From assembly GCF_014897985.1 (NCBI RefSeq), contig NZ_JABUZA010000014.1, positions 19,743 to 83,742 on the forward strand: 64,000 nt of DNA, written 5' to 3'. Positions 46,344-56,376 of the stretch are shown piece after piece. The position numbers and the translations under genes are program-made. How positions within the stretch are numbered: position 1 is the first letter of the stretch; every line of letters starts with the position of its first letter. The stretch is from Halomonas colorata (GTDB lineage: Bacteria > Pseudomonadota > Gammaproteobacteria > Pseudomonadales > Halomonadaceae). A model generated the notes under the pieces. The model had not been told where the DNA came from, did not search any database, and was given only the letters and a program-made list of their open reading frames with translations.

Positions 46344-48261
46344 AATCACCCGCAACCATTGCCTCAAGTTCCATCCAGCGCTCCATTGCGGTTTCCAGCG
46401 ATTGCTGAACAGCCTCAAGCGCTTGAAGTCTTGCGGTTACCGTACTGGCATCCTGTTGATAAAAAGCCGGATCACCAATCTCCTGTTCCAGGGTTTCAAC
46501 CTCACTTTCTAAACGCTCAATCTCTGCGGGCAGCGCATCCAGCTCACGCTGCAGCTTATAAGACAGCTTAACCGCCTTCTTGACCGGTACGGCCGCAGAC
46601 GCCTCAACTTTCTTAGCTGGCGCCGATGAGGTAGGTTCCGTTTTCTGACGGGCCGCCCCCTCCCAGGGTGCAGGGGGAAGCGTTCCACCCTGACGAATCC
46701 AGTCGGTATAGCCGCCGACGTATTCCCGCACCTTACCTTCGCCTTCAAAGGCCAGCATGCTGGTCACGACGTTGTCCATGAAGGTTCGGTCGTGAGACAC
46801 CAGCAGCAGCGTGCCGTCAAAATCAAGCAGCAGCTCTTCAAGCAGCTCCAGGGTTTCCATATCCAGGTCGTTGGTCGGCTCATCGAGTACTAACACATTG
46901 GCCGGCTGGGTAAACAGCTTGGCCAACAGCAGGCGATTGGATTCACCGCCCGAGAGCGCTTTGACCGGCTGACGCACACGCTCAGGGGTAAATAGGAAGT
47001 CCTGCAGGTAGCTCATCACATGGCGGTCTTTACCGCCAACGCTCACCCGGTCACTGCCCTGGGCCACGTTATCATAAACGGTTTTTTCCAGTTCAAGCCC
47101 GGCACGTAGCTGGTCGAAATAGGCCACTTTAAGGTTGGTACCCAGCTGTGCGCTACCTTCGGTTGGCTCAAGTTCGCCAAGCAGAATTTTGAGTAGCGTT
47201 GTCTTGCCCGCCCCGTTGCGTCCCAGAAAGCCAATACGATCGCCCCGCATTACTTCAAGGTTGACGTTGCTCAGGATCACATCATCGCCAAACCGCTGGG
47301 TAACGCCTTTAAGCTCAACAACCCGCTTGCCGGTGCGCTCGCCGCGATCCACCGTCAAGTTGGCCGTGCCCTGACGCTCGCGGCGCTGGCTGCGCTCGTT
47401 GCGCATAGCTTCAAGTGCGCGAACGCGGCCCTCATTACGGGTACGCCGCGCCTTGACGCCTTGACGTATCCAGGCCTCTTCCTGCGCCAGCTTTTTATCA
47501 AATTCAGCGTTCTCCCGCGCTTCCACCTCAAGCTCATGCTGCTTACGGGCCTGGTACTCTTCGTACTTACCGGGGTAGCGCCCCAACTGACCGCGATCCA
47601 GCTCCAAAATATTGGTCGCCAGCTTGGAGAGAAATGCCCGGTCGTGGGTAATCAGCAGCACCGCACCGTTAAACGCCAAGAGCTGCTCTTCAAGCCAGGC
47701 AATCGTGTCCAGATCCAGGTGGTTGGTCGGCTCGTCGAGCAGTAACAGGTCCGGCTCAGAAACCAATGCACGAGCCAGCGCCACGCGCCGACGCCAGCCA
47801 CCGGAGAGCGAACTCATTTCAGCAGCGGGCGGCAGGCCCAGGCGGGTAAGCACCGTGTCGATACGTTGATGAAACGACCAGCCATCGATGGCTTCCAGGC
47901 GCGTTTGCAGCGTCGCCATGCGATCCATGTCAGGGTCGGGATCATTGATCAGATGGTCGTACTCAGAGAGCAGCTCGCCTGCTTCCGGCAACCCCTGGGC
48001 CACCATATCGAAAATGGTCATGCCCGAAGACTCAGGCAGCTCCTGAGCCAGTACGCCTATTTTCAGGCCCGGCGCCCGCCAGATCGAACCGTCGTCCGCC
48101 TGAATATCACCAGCGACCAACTTTAAAAGCGTAGATTTACCGGTGCCGTTGCGCCCGACCAGCGCCAGCCGCTCGCCTTTTTCTACCGTAAGATCGGCGC
48201 GGTTCAATAGTACTTGGGTGCCGTAGGCAAGTTGCAGCTGTTCAAGTCGTAACAAGGTCAC
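46342..48261 (-). CDS. uup: ABC-F ATPase Uup
   Basis: About 639 residues from the GTG at 48261, which has AAGGAGG seven bases upstream; an ATG 45 bases earlier lacks a ribosome site. Two ABC ATPase domains (Walker A GRNGTGKST near 36 and GRNGAGKTT near 347; signatures LSGGWRRRVALARAL and LSGGESNRLLLAKLF; Walker B LLLLDEPTNHLD and VLVLDEPTNDLD) are joined by the P-site tRNA-interaction linker and followed by a C-terminal coiled coil (about 570-635), which is diagnostic of Uup. ABC-F proteins act on the ribosome; Uup also binds branched DNA. No transport domains. Confidence 0.95.
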   Translation of the reverse strand: MTLLRLEQLQLAYGTQVLLNRADLTVEKGERLALVGRNGTGKSTLLKLVAGDIQADDGSIWRAPGLKIGVLAQELPESSGMTIFDMVAQGLPEAGELLSEYDHLINDPDPDMDRMATLQTRLEAIDGWSFHQRIDTVLTRLGLPPAAEMSSLSGGWRRRVALARALVSEPDLLLLDEPTNHLDLDTIAWLEEQLLAFNGAVLLITHDRAFLSKLATNILELDRGQLGRYPGKYEEYQARKQHELEVEARENAEFDKKLAQEEAWIRQGVKARRTRNEGRVRALEAMRNERSQRRERQGTANLTVDRGERTGKRVVELKGVTQRFGDDVILSNVNLEVMRGDRIGFLGRNGAGKTTLLKILLGELEPTEGSAQLGTNLKVAYFDQLRAGLELEKTVYDNVAQGSDRVSVGGKDRHVMSYLQDFLFTPERVRQPVKALSGGESNRLLLAKLFTQPANVLVLDEPTNDLDMETLELLEELLLDFDGTLLLVSHDRTFMDNVVTSMLAFEGEGKVREYVGGYTDWIRQGGTLPPAPWEGAARQKTEPTSSAPAKKVEASAAVPVKKAVKLSYKLQRELDALPAEIERLESEVETLEQEIGDPAFYQQDASTVTARLQALEAVQQSLETAMERWMELEAMVAGD

Positions 48262-48387
48262 GCAGTATCCTCCTTCGTCGTGAGGCGCACAGTGTAACGC
48301 ATGCACTCATTACGCGCGTGGTCCTTATAGAGCCAAATGCATCATCGTGCTAACGTTTGAGATAAAGAACAGGGAGGCGAACACGTA

Positions 48388-49404
48388 GTGACCGTTACCG
48401 TCTCGATGCATTTTGTTAACCAGCTCTTTTGTGGCCTACCTGCCACAACAAAGCCACGTGCTCATTATTTGGCAAAAGCTGGCATTTCGCCTTTTTTAAT
48501 TGATGCCCCTCATGGTCGAGTCACCGTTGAGCAGTTTGCCGAACTCTATCGTCTTCTGGTGTTTGACCTAGACGATGAAACGCCGTGTTTCTTTGCTCGT
48601 CCGCTTCGTGGCGGCACGCTTAAACTGCTCTGCTTAAGCATGCTGGATGCACCAAACTTACAGGTGGCGCTGCACCGCTATACGCAGTTCTTCCATATTT
48701 TACTTGATGACTTTAGCTATCAGTTTTCAGTTGCTAATGGCCTGGCGCGCATGGCACTAAAAGAGCATGCGCCGTTAAAGGGCAGTCGTATTTTAATTCA
48801 TGAATTAATGCTTAAGTTGTTTCATGGCATTGCATCGTGGTTAATCGCCAGTAAAATCCCGCCAATCTTGATGGAATGCGCCTACGCGCAGCCCATTCAT
48901 AGTGCAGACTATCTTTATTTTTATCCGGGTATCGTACGTTTCGACCAGCCCCAAACGGCGATGTCTATAGATTCAACGCTTCTGGATCATCCGATTCGAC
49001 GAACCAAACAGCAGCTAGGCGCTTTTTTACGGCATGCGCCAGCGGATTGGTTTTATGTATCGTTTGAAGATCGGCTGCTTAGCCACCGGGTACGCGAACA
49101 TCTTGCCCGTCATTTAGCAACCTCAGGCAGCGTGCAACACGTTGCTCGTGCTCTACATATGTCAGTGCGTACCTTATCGCGCCACCTTCAGCAGGAAGGT
49201 ACTCACTTTCAGGCAGTAAAAGATGAGTACCGACGTGACTATGCCGTGCAGGCACTGACGCGAAGTGAAAAACCTTTGATAGCTATCGCTGAAGCGCTAG
49301 GGTTTGAAGACTTGGCCTGCTTTAGCCGGGCGTTTAAAACCTGGACCGGCAATTCACCCGCCGCGTACCGCAAAGCACGAACGACGGGGCTGGCAGTTAA
49401 TTAA
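48388..49404 (+). CDS. AraC-family regulator with Arabinose_bd-type N-terminal domain
   Basis: A 338-residue regulator. The N-terminal 200 residues resemble the PF12625 effector domain seen in OruR, ArgR-like and catabolic AraC regulators. The C-terminal DNA-binding part (about 235-330) has VQHVARALHMSVRTLSRHLQ and PLIAIAEALGFEDLACFSRA. The GTG start has AGGGAGG ten bases upstream; an ATG six codons later is possible. The stop is directly adjacent to the stop of the convergent acyl-CoA ligase cluster, which makes it the likely local regulator of that cluster (inference). Confidence 0.88.
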   Translation: MTVTVSMHFVNQLFCGLPATTKPRAHYLAKAGISPFLIDAPHGRVTVEQFAELYRLLVFDLDDETPCFFARPLRGGTLKLLCLSMLDAPNLQVALHRYTQFFHILLDDFSYQFSVANGLARMALKEHAPLKGSRILIHELMLKLFHGIASWLIASKIPPILMECAYAQPIHSADYLYFYPGIVRFDQPQTAMSIDSTLLDHPIRRTKQQLGAFLRHAPADWFYVSFEDRLLSHRVREHLARHLATSGSVQHVARALHMSVRTLSRHLQQEGTHFQAVKDEYRRDYAVQALTRSEKPLIAIAEALGFEDLACFSRAFKTWTGNSPAAYRKARTTGLAVN

Positions 49405-51057
49405 TTATAATTCGTAACGTATACGCTTTTTATCCAGCTTACCGACGCTCGTTTTAGGAATCTCGTCGACAAACCGGATCATTGTGGGAATTGCCCAGCG
49501 ATTAAGCTTCCCCTGTGCTACAAACTGTTCCAAAAATTCTGTTACGTCTTGTGTGGTCGGTGGGTTGTTAAGATCGCTAGGAACCACAAGTCCAGCAGGC
49601 CGCTCTCCCCATTTTTCATCCGCCACCCCAATAACCGCGACTTCGGCTACGCCAGGGCATTGGCTAATGAAGCTCTCAATTTCCAGCGATGAAAGCCACT
49701 CTCCACCCGTCTTAATCACATCTTTAATACGGTCGCTAATCGACAAAAAGCCGCTTTCATCCAGTGTTGCGACGTCCCCCGTATGCAACCAACCATCGCG
49801 CCATAGATCTTTACTACGCGTCTCTTCTTTGTAATAAGCCTGAGTTAACCAAGGCGCCTGCACCCGCACTTCACCAACGCTTTTACCATCATGAGGTAGC
49901 GGTTGGCCGTCTGGATCAACCACCTGCAGTTTTACCAGTGGTATCGGCAGCCCTGCTTTACACCGCCATGGAAGCTGGGTATCAAAATCCGCCTGCTCAA
50001 TGTGAAAAGGCAAGATGTCGGCCGTTAAAAGTGGGCAGGTCTCCGACATACCGTAAGCACTGCGCGTATCGATTCCCAACTCCCAGGCACGCCGTGCCAG
50101 TGATTGTGTCAACGCGCTGCCGCCAACCAGTACTTTCCAACCCGAGAGATCAACGCGCTTTGAGGCGACGGCTTCGGAACTCACCACCATATTCAACAAC
50201 GTGGGCACGCAATGGGAAAAATCGACCTTCTCATTGACCAGTAACGCCACGAGCATTTCAGGTTCGTAACGTCCTGGGTAGACCTGCGTGGCCCCAAGCA
50301 ACGTGGCGGTATAAGGCACACCCCAGGCATGAACATGAAACATCGGGGTGATCGGCATATACACCTTGTCGCGGTTGAGTAGCGCGAAACCCGGCACCTG
50401 AAATGTACTTGCCTCACCCAGGGTATGTAACACTAACTGCCGATGAGTAAAAAAGACCCCTTTAGGGTTACCCGTTGTGCCGGTAGTGTAAAACAGCGTT
50501 GCGACTGCATTTTCATCAAAGGTGGGAAATTCATAATCGTGAGGCTGCTCGCTTAGCAGGCTCTCATACTCCCCCGCTAGAGGCAGCGATGTGCTAACGG
50601 GGCTTAAAGTCTCTTGGCATAGTAGATAGCCACGTACACGGGGCAGCTTTTCAGCCAGGGGCTCCAAAAGCGGTACAAAGTCTTCGTGCACTAATACAAA
50701 AACGTCTTCCGCATGCTCCATGGCATAAAGAATCTGCTCGGGGGCGAGCCGGACATTGACGGTATGCAGTACAGCGCCAATCATGGGAATCGCGAAAAAA
50801 CACTCTAAATAGCGGTGGCTATCCCAGTCCAACACGGCCACTACGTCCCCGGCTTTAACGCCTTGAGCGGACAATACATGGGCAAGCTGATGCACCCGCT
50901 CACGAAAGATTTGATAGCTATGCCGACGCTGGTCACGATAAACAATCTGGTTATTGCCCGCCATACGGAGCCCTGAATCAAGCAAGTCGCCAATCATTAG
51001 CGGCGGGTTCGTCGCGCTAGGCGCAGCTGGTAGGATTTTTGGTGTTACCGTCGGCAT
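49405..51057 (-). CDS. Medium/long-chain acyl-CoA ligase (AlkK-like)
   Basis: About 550 residues from the ATG at 51057, which has AAGGAG upstream. It is an ANL-superfamily adenylate-forming enzyme: P-loop LFYTTGTTGNPKGVFFTHRQ near 182-201, PMFHVHAWGVPY, the A5 motif SAYGMSETCPLL, the hinge SDRIKDVIKTGGEW near 423-436, and the catalytic Lys in KTSVGKLDKK near the end. Long N-terminal similarity to AlkK-type ligases that activate medium-chain fatty acids. It is the last gene of the minus-strand cluster. Confidence 0.9.
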   Translation of the reverse strand: MPTVTPKILPAAPSATNPPLMIGDLLDSGLRMAGNNQIVYRDQRRHSYQIFRERVHQLAHVLSAQGVKAGDVVAVLDWDSHRYLECFFAIPMIGAVLHTVNVRLAPEQILYAMEHAEDVFVLVHEDFVPLLEPLAEKLPRVRGYLLCQETLSPVSTSLPLAGEYESLLSEQPHDYEFPTFDENAVATLFYTTGTTGNPKGVFFTHRQLVLHTLGEASTFQVPGFALLNRDKVYMPITPMFHVHAWGVPYTATLLGATQVYPGRYEPEMLVALLVNEKVDFSHCVPTLLNMVVSSEAVASKRVDLSGWKVLVGGSALTQSLARRAWELGIDTRSAYGMSETCPLLTADILPFHIEQADFDTQLPWRCKAGLPIPLVKLQVVDPDGQPLPHDGKSVGEVRVQAPWLTQAYYKEETRSKDLWRDGWLHTGDVATLDESGFLSISDRIKDVIKTGGEWLSSLEIESFISQCPGVAEVAVIGVADEKWGERPAGLVVPSDLNNPPTTQDVTEFLEQFVAQGKLNRWAIPTMIRFVDEIPKTSVGKLDKKRIRYEL

Positions 51058-51098
51058 AAAAAGCTCCTTAGATTTTATTATTGTCTGGGTATAGGTCA

Positions 51099-52286
51099 TT
51101 ACCAACGCTCAATTAACAGCGCAATGCCTTGCCCTCCGCCAATACACAAAGTGATCAGACCAAAACGCCCATTGATTCGCCCAAGCTCATGTATAGCTTT
51201 AAGAATTAATATTGCACCGGTTGCGCCAACCGGATGGCCAAGGGCAACGGCACCGCCATTGGGATTAAGCTTATCCAGAGGAAACTCAAGGTGCTGGGCA
51301 ACGGCAAGCGCTTGAGCGGCAAATGCTTCGTTGGATTCAATCACATCAATATCATGAATGCTCAGCCCGGCTTGCTGCAAACAGCGCTTAACAGCCGGGA
51401 TAGGCCCTAGCCCCATAAGCGAGGGCTCCACACCGGCAGTCGTTGCCACGCGCAAGCGCGCCCTGGGCGTTAGTCCTCTCTGCTTCGCTTCATCCATATG
51501 GGCAAGTACCAATGTTGCTGCCCCATCGTTAATTCCCGATGCATTGCCTGCGGTTACTCTGCCCTCTTTTTGAAAGGCAGGTTTTAAACGGGCTAAATCT
51601 GCCAGTTGGATGCCACTGCGCACATGCTCATCCTCGGCAAAGCGAACGGATTGCTTGCCCTGCACAACGTCAACCGGCACTATTTGTGCCGCAAAGCGAC
51701 CTTCCTCCGTTGCCTGGGCAGCTTTTTGATGGCTTTCAAGTGCAAACTGATCCAGCTGTTCACGGGTTAAACCATACTGCTGGGCAATATTTTCAGCGGT
51801 CATTCCCATATGTCCGCTACCAAACGGGTCGCTAAGCACACCTAGAGTCAAATCTTGTACGGCTATATCGCCCATGCGGATGCCATTACGCGCTTGCGGC
51901 GGCAGTAAATAAGCGCCCCGCGACATCGATTCGGCACCACCCGCTAGCGCTAACCGACTATCCCCCATGACAATCTGCTGGGCAGCAGAGATGACCGCCT
52001 GAACGCCAGAGCCACACAGCCGGTTGACATTAAACGCGCCAGCTTCCTTGGGAACACCAGCTTTCAAGGCGATGTGTCGTGCCAGATAAGCATCTTGTGG
52101 GCCGGTGGTAATAATATGGCCATACACCGCGTGGTCGATATCGTCACCTGAGACATTCGCACGCAATAATGCCTCTTTCGCCGTGATTGCGCCCAGCTCA
52201 TAAGGCGCCATAGACGAAAGCGATCCGTTAAAATCGCCAATAGCAGTACGGGCTCCCTCTAAAATCACCACATCATCAAGCCGCAT
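51099..52286 (-). CDS. Acetyl-CoA acetyltransferase-type thiolase
   Basis: A 395-residue thiolase II-type enzyme: acyl-enzyme Cys in FNVNRLCGSGVQAVISAA near residue 89, the His of GGAVALGHPVGATGA near 351, and the final Cys in LITLCIGGGQGIALL. The sequence differs from FadA upstream in the window and is closer to PhaA/AtoB-like thiolases. The start has AGGAG upstream. It sits between the acyl-CoA dehydrogenase and the AlkK-like ligase, so it probably cleaves a 3-ketoacyl-CoA made in this pathway. Confidence 0.93.
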   Translation of the reverse strand: MRLDDVVILEGARTAIGDFNGSLSSMAPYELGAITAKEALLRANVSGDDIDHAVYGHIITTGPQDAYLARHIALKAGVPKEAGAFNVNRLCGSGVQAVISAAQQIVMGDSRLALAGGAESMSRGAYLLPPQARNGIRMGDIAVQDLTLGVLSDPFGSGHMGMTAENIAQQYGLTREQLDQFALESHQKAAQATEEGRFAAQIVPVDVVQGKQSVRFAEDEHVRSGIQLADLARLKPAFQKEGRVTAGNASGINDGAATLVLAHMDEAKQRGLTPRARLRVATTAGVEPSLMGLGPIPAVKRCLQQAGLSIHDIDVIESNEAFAAQALAVAQHLEFPLDKLNPNGGAVALGHPVGATGAILILKAIHELGRINGRFGLITLCIGGGQGIALLIERW

Positions 52287-52331
52287 AAATATCTCCTAGT
52301 GTCATGCAGGTATTCACGTAGCAAGGATCAA

Positions 52332-53474
52332 TCAAGCCGCTTTACCCAACAGTGAGCGCGCCACAATTTCTTTCATGATTTCAGAGCTTCCGGCATAGAT
52401 CGTTTGCACACGTGCATCCAAATAAAATCTTGAAATTGGGTATTCGTGGGTGTAACCGTAGCCGCCAAATAACTGCAGGCAGCGGTCGACGGCGCGACAC
52501 TGCAACTCACTTAGCTGTAATTTCAGGATTGCCGCATCGGTACTGGTCATGCTGCCCTGGCGATACTTGGCAACACAGTGATTAAAGTAGGCACGTGCCA
52601 TATCAAGCTGTGCTTTAATTTCTGCCAGCGTAAAGCGGGTATTCTGAAAATCGGCCACCCGTTGGCCAAAAGCTTGGCGCTGAGCAACATAATCAAGGGT
52701 CAATGCCAGAGCGCCCTCGACCGCCCCCAGCGCTTGAGCGCCCACCCCTAACCGCTCACGGAGAAGTTCTTGCATTAGATAGCGAAAACCGGCGCCTTCA
52801 TCACCGAGCAGAGCATCATTGGTAAGCTCCAGCTGATCAAACGCCAGCTCCGCCGTATCGCTGGCATGCTGGCCAATCTTTTTAATGGGTTTACCACGCG
52901 AGAAGCCAGGCAACGAAGTGTCCACTAAAAACAATGAGACCCCTTTTGCTCCTGCACTCGGATCGGTTTTTGCGCATACAATCACCATATCCGCCACCTG
53001 GCCATTGGTAATAAACAGCTTACTGCCGTTCAATACCCAGCCTTCAGGAGTTTTGGTAGCGCGGGTTTTCATCGCGGCCAAATCACTACCTGCATGAGGT
53101 TCACTCATGGCGATGGCTCCTAAGCACTCGCCTTGCGTCATAGCAGGTAACCATTTTTGACACTGATCGCTTGTGCCTAAATTTTGTAAATAAGGCATTA
53201 CGATGTTGGCGTGAATATTGTAGGCGCTGGCAAGCCCACCAAAGCCTTGCCGGGAAATCTCTTCTAGTGCCAACTGAGTAATAGCGATATCCGCGCCTGC
53301 GCCGCCATAAGTCTCATCTAGGTCGATCCCCAAAAAACCTGCGACTCCTAACGCTCTCCAAAGGCTACGAGGTATTTCACCCTCGGCTTCCCACTGTTCA
53401 TAGAAAGGAGCGACTTCTTGCGCTAAACAGCGCGAAATCATGGAGTGAAACAGCCCCGTCGCTTGCTCGTCCAT
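52332..53474 (-). CDS. Acyl-CoA dehydrogenase of the LCAD/isovaleryl-CoA type
   Basis: A 380-residue FAD enzyme. Typical motifs are GECLGAIAMSEPHAGSDLAA near 115-134, GWVLNGSKLFITNG near 145-158, RQAFGQRVADFQ, and LQLFGGYGYTHEYP. The usual catalytic Glu of the IYEG motif is replaced by Ala (IYAGSSEIM, Ala361), while a Glu is present in LLRERLGVG (Glu240), the position used by long-chain and isovaleryl-CoA dehydrogenases. The gene starts two bases after the upstream synthetase stop and has AAGGAG overlapping that stop. Confidence 0.93.
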   Translation of the reverse strand: MDEQATGLFHSMISRCLAQEVAPFYEQWEAEGEIPRSLWRALGVAGFLGIDLDETYGGAGADIAITQLALEEISRQGFGGLASAYNIHANIVMPYLQNLGTSDQCQKWLPAMTQGECLGAIAMSEPHAGSDLAAMKTRATKTPEGWVLNGSKLFITNGQVADMVIVCAKTDPSAGAKGVSLFLVDTSLPGFSRGKPIKKIGQHASDTAELAFDQLELTNDALLGDEGAGFRYLMQELLRERLGVGAQALGAVEGALALTLDYVAQRQAFGQRVADFQNTRFTLAEIKAQLDMARAYFNHCVAKYRQGSMTSTDAAILKLQLSELQCRAVDRCLQLFGGYGYTHEYPISRFYLDARVQTIYAGSSEIMKEIVARSLLGKAA

Positions 53475-53476
53475 GT

Positions 53477-55033
53477 TTACTCCTTGAGCTCTTCACGCAA
53501 ATGACGTTTAAGAATTTTACCGGCGGTACTTTTTGGTAACGCTTCTGCAAACACCACTCGCTTGGGGACTTTATAAGGAGCTATTGAGCTTTTGGCATGA
53601 TGGATAAGTTCGCTTTCACTAACAGATTGCCCCTCCTTCACCACTACCACTGCCGTAATAGCTTCAATCCACTTATCATCAGGCAGGCCAACTACTGCTA
53701 CTTCCGAAATTGCGGGATGTTTAAACAGCACTTCTTCCACTTCGCGGCTGGCCACCAATATGCCACCGGTATTAATGACATCTTTTATACGATCAACAAC
53801 ATATAAGTACCCTTCTGCATCGAAATACCCCATGTCGCCGGAGTGAAACCAGCCGCCTTGAAAAGCCTCTGTAGTCATTTCGGGCTTATCCCAATACCCC
53901 GTCATCAATTGCGGTGAACGGTGAACAATTTCGCCGTGTTCACCAGGCGCAACATCATTCAACTCCAGATCCACTATTCGGGTTTCGACCGTTAATATTG
54001 GCCTCCCGGCGGAGGCGGGGCGCTCAAGATGCTCTTCTGGTCGCAAGACCGTCGCCAGAGGCGCAATTTCGCTCTGTCCATAACAGTTATAAAGCCCAAC
54101 GCCAGGGAAACGCTGCTGCATTTCTTGCAGTACCGGTACCGGCATAATAGAGGCGCCGTAATAAGCCTTTTTCAGACTGGTTAAATCAAACTGATCAAAA
54201 TTGGCATGGCGTAACAGGCTGATCCAAACCGTGGGAGGAGCAAAGAACGAGGCAATTTTTTGTTCGGCAATAGCATAAAGGCAACTCTCAGGCAGCGGCG
54301 CTTCCAGTAGATAAACGTGCGCGCCTAATAGCAAAGCTGGCATTAAAAAGACATGCATCTGTGCCGAATGATAAAGCGGCAGCGCTGCCAGCATCACCTC
54401 ACTGCCCGTTATATCCAGCTCCACCATACACGCCATATATTCAGCCATTAACGCTTGGTGACTCATCATTGCGGCTTTTGGCGCCGCTGTTGTACCCGAG
54501 GTGTAGAGTAATTGCGCTAAGCTAGCCCCCTCCAGCGCCACCTCTGGCTCATTTGTTGCCTGCGTTGAACACGCCACGGCCAATACGTCAAAACTGCTTT
54601 CCTGGGGGGTAGGATTTGCGGCATGCAGCGTTCCACTTAGCACCAATCCGAAATCTTGTGTTGCCTGCGCGACTTTTTCTTCCAGGGAAATATCACTAAG
54701 CAGCCCCTTCGCTCCAGACTGTTCAAGGATATAGCGCAGCTCATCGCTGCTCAGCGCAAAGTTGATAGGCACATGCACAAGGCCTGCCTTGGTGGCAGCC
54801 AGCCAGGCAATTACGTAGGCATCCGAGTTTTTACCGTATACGGCCAGCCGGTCACCGGGGGCAAGACCAGCCGCTAACAGGCCATTAGCCACATTATTAG
54901 CAGCGTCGTTAAGAGCTTGATAGCTCCATGTACGTTCGCCAAACGTCAGCGCGGGCTGCTGTGAATATTTTCGAGCACTACGATTTAACGCAGCGCCAAT
55001 CGTATTTCTCTGAATCAAATGTGTATCAGACAT
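53477..55033 (-). CDS. Acyl-CoA synthetase (FadD-like)
   Basis: About 518 residues from the ATG at 55033, which has AAAGG seven bases upstream. It is an ANL adenylate-forming enzyme: P-loop QLLYTSGTTAAPKAAMMSHQ near 170-189, A5 motif YNCYGQSEIAPL, HSGDMGYFDAEGYLYVVDR near 390-410, and the Lys of PKSTAGKILKR near the C terminus. It activates a carboxylic acid to its CoA thioester, presumably for the dehydrogenase translated right after it. The presence of two different ligases in one cluster suggests either two substrates or a two-stage pathway. Confidence 0.92.
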   Translation of the reverse strand: MSDTHLIQRNTIGAALNRSARKYSQQPALTFGERTWSYQALNDAANNVANGLLAAGLAPGDRLAVYGKNSDAYVIAWLAATKAGLVHVPINFALSSDELRYILEQSGAKGLLSDISLEEKVAQATQDFGLVLSGTLHAANPTPQESSFDVLAVACSTQATNEPEVALEGASLAQLLYTSGTTAAPKAAMMSHQALMAEYMACMVELDITGSEVMLAALPLYHSAQMHVFLMPALLLGAHVYLLEAPLPESCLYAIAEQKIASFFAPPTVWISLLRHANFDQFDLTSLKKAYYGASIMPVPVLQEMQQRFPGVGLYNCYGQSEIAPLATVLRPEEHLERPASAGRPILTVETRIVDLELNDVAPGEHGEIVHRSPQLMTGYWDKPEMTTEAFQGGWFHSGDMGYFDAEGYLYVVDRIKDVINTGGILVASREVEEVLFKHPAISEVAVVGLPDDKWIEAITAVVVVKEGQSVSESELIHHAKSSIAPYKVPKRVVFAEALPKSTAGKILKRHLREELKE

Positions 55034-55070
55034 GCCAAGACCTTTATGTTTTTGTTTCGTTGGCAACACT

Positions 55071-56300
55071 TCAGCTATTCACCAATGGGCATACGCTCTC
55101 AGAAAGCGGCCGAAATGCCTCTTCTGCAGGAATCGTGCGCACAATGCGAAAGAGGTCGTCTTCGTCTGCAGATTCTTCGGGGGTTTTCACTTCAACAAGG
55201 TACATGTCATGCACCATACGTCCGTCTTCACGAATGTAGCCATTGGTCGCGAAAATATCGTTGATCGGTGTATCCACCATTTGTTGGCGTACTAATTGGG
55301 TATTGTCAGTGCCTGTGGCTTCGATGGCTTCCAGATAATGGCGGGTGCTCGAGTAAAGCCCTGCATGCACCATGGTAGGCATGCTGCCGGTGCGCTCCCG
55401 GAAGCGTTCAGCCCATGCGCGGGTCTCATCATTTAAGTCGTAGTACCATGCTTTGGTAAATTGCAGCCCCTGGGCGTTGGCTAAACCGATACTTCGCACA
55501 TCCGTACTGAATAACACCATGCCGGCGAGGATTTGCCCTGCCTGCGTGATGCCAAACTCACCGGCTGTTTGCACCGCATTGATAGTGTCGCCTCCGGCAT
55601 TATTTAATGCGATTACGTCAGCACCTGATGCCTGGGCCTGCAGCATGAACGAAGAGAAATCATTATTTGGGAAGGGGTGCCTGGCACGACCAACCACCGT
55701 GCCGCCGTTTTGTGTGACAACGCGCTCAACGTCTGCTTCAAGCGCATGGCCAAAAGAATAGTCTGCACTTAGCAGGTACCAGTTTTTGTATCCTTCTTGG
55801 GTAATCGCCTTGGCCGTTCCGTTGGACATGGCCCAGGTATCGTAAACCCAATGAATATGGTTGAGAGAACAGTGCTCATTCGTAACGCCTGACGAAACAG
55901 CACCGTTCACCAAACCCAGCTTATCGGCGTCTTCGAGTAGTTTTACAGCGGCTAATGTGACCGATGAAGCGACCAACCCCGTGACCATATCGACGTTACG
56001 CTCATCAATCCACTCGCGTACAACACTCGATCCTACATCAGGGCTGTTACGGTCATCCGCACTAAAGACCACCACTTTAGCGCCATGCACACTACCGCCT
56101 ATATCTTCAATTGCCATTTCAATAGCGTCTTGCCCTAGCGGCCCGATCGGGTCACGGTAGACACCTGACATGTCGGCTAAGTATCCAATGCGGATCTCAT
56201 TGTCAGAAATACCCTCGTTCGCAGCGACGCCTGGCATGTAGCTCGCTAGTAGAACCGCTGAAGATAGGGTGGAAATAGCAAAATGGCGTGATAGTCGCAT
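55071..56300 (-). CDS. ABC transporter substrate-binding protein (LivK-like)
   Basis: A 409-residue periplasmic protein with a Sec signal peptide (residues 1-27, cleavage near GVAAN) and a type I periplasmic-binding fold of the branched-chain amino-acid/amide family: IRIGYLADMSGVYRDPIGPL near 36-55, and a conserved centre with NWYLLSADYSFGHALE near 171-186. No permease or ATPase gene is nearby, so it may share a transporter encoded elsewhere or act as a sensor partner. It is the first gene of the CoA-activation cluster, starting 38 bp before the synthetase, which suggests its ligand is the pathway's carboxylic acid. Confidence 0.9.
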   Translation of the reverse strand: MRLSRHFAISTLSSAVLLASYMPGVAANEGISDNEIRIGYLADMSGVYRDPIGPLGQDAIEMAIEDIGGSVHGAKVVVFSADDRNSPDVGSSVVREWIDERNVDMVTGLVASSVTLAAVKLLEDADKLGLVNGAVSSGVTNEHCSLNHIHWVYDTWAMSNGTAKAITQEGYKNWYLLSADYSFGHALEADVERVVTQNGGTVVGRARHPFPNNDFSSFMLQAQASGADVIALNNAGGDTINAVQTAGEFGITQAGQILAGMVLFSTDVRSIGLANAQGLQFTKAWYYDLNDETRAWAERFRERTGSMPTMVHAGLYSSTRHYLEAIEATGTDNTQLVRQQMVDTPINDIFATNGYIREDGRMVHDMYLVEVKTPEESADEDDLFRIVRTIPAEEAFRPLSESVCPLVNS

Positions 56301-56376
56301 AGCGTTTTACCTATGTGTTGTTGTTATTGGATAAGCCTTAAGTACGCTTTAGTGCATGTCTTTCTCCATAGTAGGA

